A stretch of 38,057 nt of DNA from assembly GCA_017396005.1 (NCBI GenBank), contig JAFQNG010000036.1, positions 1 to 38,057 of the forward strand, written 5' to 3'. Under the pieces are notes generated by a model. The model did no database searches and was not told where the DNA came from. It saw only the letters and a program-made list of their open reading frames with translations. Source of the DNA: Desulfovibrio sp. (lineage in GTDB: Bacteria; Desulfobacterota; Desulfovibrionia; Desulfovibrionales; Desulfovibrionaceae). Position numbers and translations under genes: made by a program. Positions 31,983 to 38,057 of this stretch are shown piece by piece. Numbering within the stretch: the first letter of the stretch is position 1; the number at the start of each line of letters is the position of its first letter.

Positions 31983-33038
31983 ATGAAAAAGATCAACGCA
32001 GGTCTTGTAGGTATTACGGGTTATGCGGGTATGGAGCTGGCGCGCCTGCTGGCAGGGCATCCTCATATGCGTCTGAGCATGGCCTGCTCACGGGCTGAGG
32101 CCGGCAAACGCCTTGGGCAGTTCTACCCATTTCTGGAGAGTCTGCCCGGATCGGATGTGGTGATCAGTGTTTTCGATCCCAAGGAGGCAGCGCGCCTCTG
32201 TGACGTTGTCTTTCTGGCTGTTCCCGCTGGCACTGCTATGGACATGGCTTATGACCTGCTGCAGGCTGGAGTTAAGGTAGTGGACTTTTCAGCCGATTTC
32301 CGCCTGCGCGACAGCGCCACATACGAAGAATGGTACAAGATTGACCATAAACAACAGGCGCTTTTGCCGCAGGCCGTCTATGGCCTTCCTGAACTTTACG
32401 CCCAGGATGCCGCTCGGACCAGCCTGATCGCCAACCCCGGCTGCTATCCTTCATCTGTTATCCTGGGCCTCTACGCAGCCCTCAAGCACAGGCTCATTCT
32501 CCTGGACGATATTGTAGTAGACGCCAAGTCCGGCACGTCCGGCGCTGGTCGCAAGGCGTCTGTTCCCACCCTTTTTTGTGAAGTATCCGATACATTCAGG
32601 GCATATGGACTCCCCCGCCACCGACACACCCCAGAAATCGAACAGGAAGTGTCTCTCCTGGCTGGACAGCCCGTATGTCTGTCGTTTAACCCGCATCTCG
32701 TGCCCATGAATCGTGGTATTTTGTCTACCATCTACACCAGACTTGCTAATCCGGCCATGACTCTGGAAGAAGTGCACGATATTTTCTCTCATACATGGAA
32801 AGACAGCCAATGGGTGCGCATTCTGCCCCAGGGGGCCTTGCCCGAAACCCGTTTTGTACGGGGCAGCATGTTCTGTGATATCGGCCTCGTAGTTGACCCG
32901 CGTACCGGTCGCCTGACCATTCTTTCCGCTATCGACAATCTCTGCCGCGGCGCAGCCGGGCAGGCTCTGGCCAACGCCAATCTCATGTGCGGTCTGCCCA
33001 TGCAGAGCGGTCTTGAACATCTGGCACCCCTAGCCTGA
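31983..33038 (+). CDS. argC: N-acetyl-gamma-glutamyl-phosphate reductase
   Basis: A 351-residue NADPH-dependent dehydrogenase for the third step of arginine biosynthesis. The N-terminal GITGYAGMELARLLAGHP is the nucleotide-binding motif, NPGCYPSS holds catalytic Cys154, KSGTSGAGRKAS is the substrate loop, and RHRHTPEIEQE includes the conserved His. The C-terminal ending RGAAGQALANANLMCGLP is typical. AAAGGATACAGC gives the ribosome site. hypD starts 12 bases after the stop, which is an unusual neighbour and may simply be shared transcription. Confidence 0.96.
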   Translation: MKKINAGLVGITGYAGMELARLLAGHPHMRLSMACSRAEAGKRLGQFYPFLESLPGSDVVISVFDPKEAARLCDVVFLAVPAGTAMDMAYDLLQAGVKVVDFSADFRLRDSATYEEWYKIDHKQQALLPQAVYGLPELYAQDAARTSLIANPGCYPSSVILGLYAALKHRLILLDDIVVDAKSGTSGAGRKASVPTLFCEVSDTFRAYGLPRHRHTPEIEQEVSLLAGQPVCLSFNPHLVPMNRGILSTIYTRLANPAMTLEEVHDIFSHTWKDSQWVRILPQGALPETRFVRGSMFCDIGLVVDPRTGRLTILSAIDNLCRGAAGQALANANLMCGLPMQSGLEHLAPLA

Positions 33039-33050
33039 CGGATAGACGCC

Positions 33051-34148
33051 ATGCAGCTGAACACAACTTTTCAGAGCCCGAAGCTCTGTCGACAACTCCT
33101 GCAGCGCCTTGATCGAGCACTGGAGGGGCGCAGCCTGCGTTTCATGGAAGTATGCGGCACACATACCGTCTCCATCTTCCAGAGCGGTCTGCGCTCTCTC
33201 CTGCCACATACGGTAAGGCATCTCTCAGGTCCAGGTTGCCCAGTTTGTGTTACACACGATGCCGAGGTAGCTGCCTTTCTCGACCTGGCGGCCAGAGAGG
33301 GCGTTATCATCACTACTTTTGGCGATCTTTTACGCGTACCTGGTCCTGACGGCCGCAATCTCAAGTACGCACAAGCGCAGGGCGCCCGGGTAGAGATTGT
33401 CTATTCTCCGCTGGATGCCCTGAATATTGCGGCAGACAACCCTGGCGATCTTGTGGTTTTTCTGGGTATCGGCTTTGAGACTACGGCCCCTACCGTAGCA
33501 GCCACATTATTGACAGCTCAGCTGCGTCAGTTAAGAAACTTCTGTGTACTTTCTCTGCACAAGCTGGTTCCGCCTGCTCTGCGTACTCTGCTGAACGACA
33601 GCGAAAACCGGGTGGAAGCCTTTTTATTACCAGGGCATGTCTCAACCATACTGGGTCTTTCGCCCTATGCCTTTCTGGCAGAAGACTACAGAGTGCCTGG
33701 CGTAGTTGGTGGTTTTGAGCCGGCCGACATTTTGCTGGCCCTCTGTCTCATGGCCGAGCAGCTACGCGACAAGGCCCCGGCTGTGGTCAATGCCTATCCC
33801 CGGGCTGTGGGTGATACGGGTAACCCTCGGGCGCGCGCTCTGATGGAACAATTTTTTGAGCCAGCCGATGCCCTGTGGAGGGGCATCGGCTGCATACCAC
33901 AAAGTGGGCTCAAACTCAGACCACAATACGCTTCGCTGGATGCCATGGCCCGTCTCGGTCTTGTCCTACCCGAAGTCAGGCCCCTGCCAGGCTGCCGTTG
34001 CGGCGATGTGCTCAAAGGACGCATCAGTCCGCCCGACTGTCCGCTGTTCGGCAAAAAATGCATTCCGGCCAATCCTGTAGGACCGTGTATGGTTTCCACT
34101 GAAGGAAGTTGTGCCGCCTACTTCAAATATACGGAGCCTCATGCATGA
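33051..34148 (+). CDS. hypD: Hydrogenase maturation protein HypD
   Basis: A 365-residue [4Fe-4S] protein that, with HypC, holds the iron while CO and CN ligands of [NiFe]-hydrogenase are installed. MEVCGTHT, SGPGCPVCVT and GIGFETTAPT are diagnostic, and the C-terminal cysteine-rich part GCRCGDVLKGR...CPLFGKKC...CMVSTEGSCAAYF binds the cluster. The stop overlaps the hypE start by ATGA. No hypC is in the window. A perfect 12-bp hairpin lies inside the coding region at 33862-33892. Confidence 0.96.
   Translation: MQLNTTFQSPKLCRQLLQRLDRALEGRSLRFMEVCGTHTVSIFQSGLRSLLPHTVRHLSGPGCPVCVTHDAEVAAFLDLAAREGVIITTFGDLLRVPGPDGRNLKYAQAQGARVEIVYSPLDALNIAADNPGDLVVFLGIGFETTAPTVAATLLTAQLRQLRNFCVLSLHKLVPPALRTLLNDSENRVEAFLLPGHVSTILGLSPYAFLAEDYRVPGVVGGFEPADILLALCLMAEQLRDKAPAVVNAYPRAVGDTGNPRARALMEQFFEPADALWRGIGCIPQSGLKLRPQYASLDAMARLGLVLPEVRPLPGCRCGDVLKGRISPPDCPLFGKKCIPANPVGPCMVSTEGSCAAYFKYTEPHA
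33862..33892. repeat. 12-bp hairpin inside hypD
   Basis: CAGCCGATGCCC (33862-33873) pairs perfectly with GGGCATCGGCTG (33881-33892) around TGTGGAG. It is wholly within coding sequence for residues about 271-281. No T-tract follows. Confidence 0.7.
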
Positions 34149-35152
34149 CAAAAGAATATCTCCTTCTGGATGCGGGCAGCGGTGGCCGGGCCTCGCAACG
34201 CCTGATCAAGCAGTGTTTTCTGCGTCATTTTTCCAATCCTCTTCTGGAAGGCATGGATGATGCCGTACGCCTGGAGGGTCTGCTTGGACCTCTTGCCATG
34301 AGTACTGACTCCTATACAGTAACGCCCCTGTTTTTTCCCGGCGGCAGCATTGGCAGCCTTGCTGTGCACGGTACCGTCAATGACGTAGCCATGCTGGGTG
34401 CTCGACCGCTTTTTCTCAGCTGTGCGTTCATTCTTGAAGAAGGGCTGCCGCTGGCAGAGCTGGAAAAGATAGCTGCAGATATGGGCCGGGCCGCTCGTGA
34501 GGCAGGTGTGCAGATTGTCACCGGCGACACCAAGGTAGTACCGCATGGGGCGTGCGACAAAATATTCATCAACACGACCGGCATAGGCGAAATTTTTGCC
34601 GACCCGGCCCCCTCCGGCCACAATGCCCGACCGGGAGATGTCGTACTCTTGAGTGGCGCTGTAGGAGATCACGGCCTGACCGTCATGGGCAGTCGGGAAA
34701 ATCTCTCCTTTTTGACAGATGTACGCTCAGATTCAGCCCCTCTCAACGCCATGATCGCCGATGTCATTGAGGCTGCAGGGCCGGTACATGTGCTGCGTGA
34801 CCCTACGCGCGGCGGCCTTGCCACTACTCTCAATGAGATAGCTGAACAGTCAGGAGTACAGATAGAGCTGGACGAAAGCCAAGTACCTGTGCACGATTCT
34901 GTCAGGAGTGGCTGCTCCTTCTTGGGCCTTGACCCGCTCTACCTCGCCAATGAGGGCAAATGCATCTGCATCCTTCCTGAAGAACGGGCCGAGGCAGCTC
35001 TTGCCGCCATGCGCTCCTCCCCCTATGGCAGAGAAGCTGCCCGCGTTGGCACAGTCAATGAAGGCAAGGCGCAGGTACGCCTGCGCACCCGCATCGGAGG
35101 CCAGCGTCTACTGGGCATGCTGGAAGGGGCGCAGCTGCCGCGGATATGCTGA
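34145..35152 (+). CDS. hypE: Hydrogenase maturation protein HypE
   Basis: A 335-residue member of the PurM/ThiL-like ATPase family that dehydrates a thiocarbamoyl group on its C-terminal Cys to make the cyanide ligand of [NiFe]-hydrogenase. The ending QLPRIC carries the reactive Cys as the last residue. The N-terminal DAGSGGRAS and the GTVNDVAMLGARP and GDTKVV segments match HypE. The ATG at 34145 overlaps the hypD stop; the frame extends 12 codons upstream but would overlap hypD without a family match. AGGAAG is not close, so coupling is likely. Confidence 0.96.
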   Translation: MTKEYLLLDAGSGGRASQRLIKQCFLRHFSNPLLEGMDDAVRLEGLLGPLAMSTDSYTVTPLFFPGGSIGSLAVHGTVNDVAMLGARPLFLSCAFILEEGLPLAELEKIAADMGRAAREAGVQIVTGDTKVVPHGACDKIFINTTGIGEIFADPAPSGHNARPGDVVLLSGAVGDHGLTVMGSRENLSFLTDVRSDSAPLNAMIADVIEAAGPVHVLRDPTRGGLATTLNEIAEQSGVQIELDESQVPVHDSVRSGCSFLGLDPLYLANEGKCICILPEERAEAALAAMRSSPYGREAARVGTVNEGKAQVRLRTRIGGQRLLGMLEGAQLPRIC

Positions 35153-35221
35153 TATGCACTGCGGCAAAGTGTTGAGCTGTGGTCTCCAAGCGTACCAGCA
35201 TTCCCGTGGGAAGCGTAATCA

Positions 35222-35971
35222 TCACGAACGTATCCAGATAAGACTGCCCTGACGCCCTGTCTGCCGGGACCTCCGGTAGGAGAAAAATGCGTTGTCGTTA
35301 CTGTATGTGCAAAGATCCAGACCGTATATCTGCCGTTCAGGTATACCTGCCTGCTGCAACTGATAACGTGTCAGGCTCCAAAGATCCATGGTACGTGTTG
35401 CGGTGTCAAACCACGGCCGGAAAGCCTCGCTCCATTCCTGTTCAAAATTGACAAATTCGGCCCGCGCGGGTCCCAAGCTTGGTCCGCGCACAGCCAGTAT
35501 ATCGCTGGCTCGGAGGCCGTAGTGCTCGCAAAAACGCGAAACGCCAGAAACAGGGAATGCACAGCGATTGCCACGCCAACCTACATGCAGAGCCGCTACA
35601 TACCGGCCGCTCCTGTGAGCCAGCAAAATAGGCTGACAGTCGGCAGTCTTTATAAAAAGCCCAAGGCCAGGGCGTTCTGTCGCCATACCATCGCCTTCAA
35701 CAGTAGGGCTGACCTCACAGGGAATCCCTTCGGGCTCGTAAACCAGGCTGTCGCCGTGCACCTGATGAAGTTCAGCCCATGCCTGTACCCCCTGTGAATA
35801 CAGCTTCTCCAATAATGCCTGCCTGTGGGCAGTTACCATATACGCTCTATCACCCACACTGAAGGAAATATTGCCTCCGGCATAGGGGTCATCTGCCGCA
35901 CAGCGCGTCTGGAAGGCGCAACGAACGCGGTCAATGCCGGGGAATCTGAAAGAAATAAAGGCTACAGACAC
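35222..35971 (-). CDS. pgeF: Peptidoglycan editing factor PgeF (YfiH, laccase-fold)
   Basis: A 249-residue protein of the Cu-oxidase_4/YfiH family. Metal-ligand motifs are QVHG (His72), TADCQP (Cys112) and HVGWRG (His129). Members act on purine nucleosides and, in E. coli, keep peptidoglycan precursors free of L-Ser in place of L-Ala. It is downstream of the cyclo-ligase gene on the minus strand with a 10-base overlap, so they form one operon. Between its stop and hypE lies a 69-base convergent gap without a clear terminator. Confidence 0.88.
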   Translation of the reverse strand: MSVAFISFRFPGIDRVRCAFQTRCAADDPYAGGNISFSVGDRAYMVTAHRQALLEKLYSQGVQAWAELHQVHGDSLVYEPEGIPCEVSPTVEGDGMATERPGLGLFIKTADCQPILLAHRSGRYVAALHVGWRGNRCAFPVSGVSRFCEHYGLRASDILAVRGPSLGPARAEFVNFEQEWSEAFRPWFDTATRTMDLWSLTRYQLQQAGIPERQIYGLDLCTYSNDNAFFSYRRSRQTGRQGSLIWIRS

Positions 35972-36591
35972 TGAAACCCCTTATCCGTACACAGACAGTG
36001 CACGCGTTTATCCCATGGTTGCAAGGGAATCTCATTCAACACCTGGTAATGAAAGCACAGGCCTACCCGTTTACAAAGCCAGCCGCTTGCAAGAAAACGG
36101 TCATAATAGCCTCCGCCATAGCCCAGACGCCCACCTTTCCGATCAAAGGCCAGACCCGGCAATACCAGAAGGGATGGCCCCAGCTGTGAGGCCTCTCCTG
36201 GCCCAAAGGCAGGACAGTTCGGCGCGGGCTCACGCAAGCCCAATGGGCCGGCTGCAAGCTCGTGCCAACCGGCGCAAAGAGCAAATTGCATAAGACCAGG
36301 TTCACCGGGTAACAGGCGCGGCAGCCAGACTCTCCGGCCACTTTGCCATGCTGCATGCAGCAGCAGATCTGTTGACAGCTCGTCTCTGATGCCCACATAG
36401 AGAGCCACAGCCCCGGCCTCCTGCCAGTACTCTGTCTCCATCAAATGCCGCTGTGCTTCCGCAGCCCGTATGTCGGCCTGCATGTCCTGCTGCCGTATAC
36501 AACGCATTTTTGTACGCAACCCCTTCTTTCGGGCCTGTATATCATTCTCTGAACAAACGGGGCTGGATGCGGGTGACTTTCTGCTGCTCAT
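35962..36591 (-). CDS. 5-formyltetrahydrofolate cyclo-ligase
   Basis: A 209-residue enzyme (YgfA/Fau/MTHFS) that converts 5-formyltetrahydrofolate to methenyltetrahydrofolate using ATP. The C-terminal phosphate-binding region LVLPGLAFDRKGGRLGYGGG and YYDRFL (about 150-170) is diagnostic, and the N-terminal QARKKGLRTKMR is the usual Lys/Arg-rich ATP contact. The start at 36591 gives about 17 residues before this; a shorter start is possible. It overlaps pgeF by 10 bases and is divergent from the phosphoesterase gene across 70 bases. Confidence 0.9.
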   Translation of the reverse strand: MSSRKSPASSPVCSENDIQARKKGLRTKMRCIRQQDMQADIRAAEAQRHLMETEYWQEAGAVALYVGIRDELSTDLLLHAAWQSGRRVWLPRLLPGEPGLMQFALCAGWHELAAGPLGLREPAPNCPAFGPGEASQLGPSLLVLPGLAFDRKGGRLGYGGGYYDRFLASGWLCKRVGLCFHYQVLNEIPLQPWDKRVHCLCTDKGFQCL

Positions 36592-36661
36592 CGGACCTTT
36601 TCATCATTTGAAAGTTATGGCAGTATTCTTGGAAAAGCATCATAACAAAGGACAGGACGCC

Positions 36662-37348
36662 ATGCCAAGAGCTGATACACGGGACTACCTCTGGATAGCT
36701 GTGGGCGACATCCACGATGACCCGGCCTGTTTTCACAAGATACCTGAACTCGCTCAAGCCGATGGCATCATTGTCACCGGTGACCTGACCATTACCGGAG
36801 GTGTCAAGCAGGCAGAAATGGTCATGGACGCCCTGCGTTCCCACAAGATTCCGGTATGGGCCCAGATAGGCAATATGGACCGGCCTGAAGTGGATGCCTG
36901 GCTCAGCGAAAAGGGCTGGAATCTGCATACTTTCGTCCGCGAACTGACGCCAGATACTGTAATGTTCGGTGTAGGGGCATCAACCTTCACCCCCTTTGGC
37001 ACTCCCAGCGAATACCCTGAATCAGCCTTTGCCACCTGGCTGGAAAGCAGCTGGAGGCAGGCTCGTCGTTATCGCCATACAGTACTCGTCTCTCACAATC
37101 CCCCTAAGGATACTGCCTGTGATGTCATACCTGGCAATATCCATGTGGGGTCTACAGCGGTACGTGAATTTCTTGAAGAAGCGCAACCAGACATCTGTCT
37201 GTGTGGGCATATCCATGAGGCCCGGGCCATTGACCGTATAGGCCGTACTCTGGTCGTCAATCCAGGCGCACTGATAGCGGGCGGCTATGTGCTGCTGCGC
37301 TCCAATGATGGTCAGTTATCGGCCGAATTGCGTCTGTTGGATGTTTGA
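36662..37348 (+). CDS. Small cytosolic metallophosphoesterase
   Basis: A 228-residue calcineurin-like phosphoesterase with no signal peptide or membrane helix. Motifs are VGDIHDD (Asp16, His18), TGDLTI (39-44), IGNMD (69-73, Met in place of the usual His), SHNPPKD and CGHIHEA. The Met in GNMD/GNCD is seen in some phosphodiesterase subfamilies, so this need not be inactive. The substrate is unknown. The start at 36662 has AAAGGACAGG upstream and matches the domain start; the frame is open to 36470 but would overlap the divergent gene. Confidence 0.85.
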   Translation: MPRADTRDYLWIAVGDIHDDPACFHKIPELAQADGIIVTGDLTITGGVKQAEMVMDALRSHKIPVWAQIGNMDRPEVDAWLSEKGWNLHTFVRELTPDTVMFGVGASTFTPFGTPSEYPESAFATWLESSWRQARRYRHTVLVSHNPPKDTACDVIPGNIHVGSTAVREFLEEAQPDICLCGHIHEARAIDRIGRTLVVNPGALIAGGYVLLRSNDGQLSAELRLLDV

Positions 37349-37386
37349 CCCTTCGGTTGCTGTGCTGCCCTTGCTTATTTTATAAA

Positions 37387-37406
37387 AAAACGTAATCTTT
37401 CGTTTT
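37387..37406 (+). terminator. Weak AT-rich hairpin after the phosphoesterase gene
   Basis: AAAACG (37387-37392) pairs with CGTTTT (37401-37406), 38 bases after the stop. The stem is mostly A-T and the T-run is part of the stem, so this is only a possible terminator. Confidence 0.25.
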
Positions 37407-37527
37407 GCGGTTCTGCATGTCATTGGTCATGCGCGCTTTTTTTGCGCTGCGGACGTCATTGTCACTATAGATTTCGACATGTACCGACACGATTTTTTGC
37501 GGCTTTACAGTCGCCAGAAGGATTTTC

Positions 37528-38057
37528 ATGACAAATCATATCAATAGCCCTCTTGAGGGTTCTCCTGCTATGGAGAACGTTGAATCGCTTTCTGCCCCAG
37601 AAAAAGTTACACAAACGCGCAAGAGCCGACCCAAACGAAAAGCCCAGACAGCACTAGATGCAGAGACTCCTGCAGTTAAGGCAGATTCTGCCTCCAGTGA
37701 AATTGAAATTTCTGCCATGATGCAGGAGCCTCCACAGGCTGCCGCACGCTCCAAACGACCAAACAAAGCTGACACTCCCAAAAGATCTGCAAGTCGTAGA
37801 AAAACCGTAACAAAAAATTCAGATGTTCCTGCCCCCCCTGCAGAAGCACCTGCAGCGGTAACATCCGTAGAAGGCCAGACAGTATCGGACAAAATCCCAG
37901 GCAAGCCAAGGCGGTCCCGAACACGCCGTACCAACAAAAATCTTCAATCCCCTGCCGAAGAGAATCTCGCTCTTGCATCTGCATCTCCCGAGGTCCAGGG
38001 CGTTCAAGGCTCTGATGGCGATGTCCCCGATGACAGCGGGAATCCCCCCCCTCCCCC
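37528..38057 (+). CDS. Basic low-complexity N-terminus of a larger protein, 3'-truncated by the window
   Basis: An ATG at 37528 with an AGAAGGA ribosome site opens a frame that runs past the end (176 whole codons). The visible part is rich in Lys, Arg, Ala, Pro and Ser with several basic patches (TRKSRPKRKAQ, ASRRKTVTK, KPRRSRTRRTNK) and a final acidic GDVPDDSGN then Pro run, with no recognisable domain. Such tails precede RNA-binding proteins in this group; Rho termination factor or an RNase E/G are plausible, but nothing here decides. The 179-base gap before it probably holds its promoter; I see only weak -10-like TATAGA at 37466. Confidence 0.7.
   Translation, partial: MTNHINSPLEGSPAMENVESLSAPEKVTQTRKSRPKRKAQTALDAETPAVKADSASSEIEISAMMQEPPQAAARSKRPNKADTPKRSASRRKTVTKNSDVPAPPAEAPAAVTSVEGQTVSDKIPGKPRRSRTRRTNKNLQSPAEENLALASASPEVQGVQGSDGDVPDDSGNPPPP

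Noticed and set aside
36592..36661. 6S RNA next to the 5-formyltetrahydrofolate cyclo-ligase gene
   Set aside because: 6S RNA often adjoins this gene in proteobacteria, but both flanking gaps are about 70 bases or less, too short for it.
37433..37448. GCGC-T7-GCGC as a terminator before the last gene
   Set aside because: The stem is only 4 bp and the T-run would be in the loop, not after the stem.

Overview
The window looks like a chromosomal segment of a sulfate- or sulfite-reducing Desulfovibrionaceae bacterium (Desulfovibrio, Bilophila or a relative). I base this on moderately GC-rich coding sequence, many divergent (-) and (+) housekeeping operons, [NiFe]-hydrogenase maturation genes hypD and hypE, a short MetH without an activation domain, and the gene order rpoH / TPR / rpiB / cysS / M48 peptidase / hslV / ispE / tRNA-Gln / prs / rplY / pth. 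From memory this order resembles the conserved Desulfovibrio neighbourhood. No database was searched.

Region 1 (1-8178) is mixed. It holds the 3' end of an S24/LexA-like repressor, a divergent three-domain acyltransferase-ACP-acyl-activating enzyme, an aromatic amino acid permease followed by RidA, a membrane metallophosphoesterase, and a translationally coupled methyltransferase and membrane-anchored protein of unknown function.

Region 2 (8179-13513) is the most accessory-looking part. An AT-rich promoter island drives a family 4 glycosyltransferase, a type I secretion ABC transporter whose N-terminus appears to carry two tandem degenerate C39-like domains, and an HlyD-family adaptor broken by a single-base insertion in a C5 run. 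No secreted substrate or TolC-type outer membrane protein is present here.

Region 3 (13538-17786, minus strand) is an operon of metH (short form), a TlpA-like thioredoxin, hpt and a zinc-ribbon DUF3426 membrane protein. Its leader contains a terminator-like hairpin.

Region 4 (17987-28254) is a long plus-strand run with many start/stop overlaps. It contains rpoH-type sigma factor, a TPR lipoprotein, a LolB-like lipoprotein, rpiB, cysS, a BepA-like M48 metalloprotease, hslV, ispE, tRNA-Gln(TTG), prs and rplY, closed by a strong intrinsic terminator. It links heat-shock sigma factor and envelope/cytosolic proteostasis genes with core metabolism. Two very strong hairpins lie inside coding sequence just downstream of secretion signals: a 35-nt inverted repeat in the TPR lipoprotein gene, and a textbook terminator (13-bp stem plus eight T) in the signal-peptide region of the M48 protease gene.

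Region 5 (28266-38057) contains an alpha/beta hydrolase, pth, an LpdD-like small protein, a class V aminotransferase, a DUF1844 protein, argC, hypD-hypE, a minus-strand pair (5-formyltetrahydrofolate cyclo-ligase and PgeF/YfiH), a small metallophosphoesterase, and the start of a gene whose first 176 codons are basic low-complexity sequence and which runs off the window.

No stretch longer than 300 bases lacks a gene. No CRISPR array, insertion sequence or rRNA was seen. The best leads are the intragenic terminator at 23671-23709, the duplicated C39-like domain with the frameshifted adaptor, and the 35-nt hairpin at 19237-19271.
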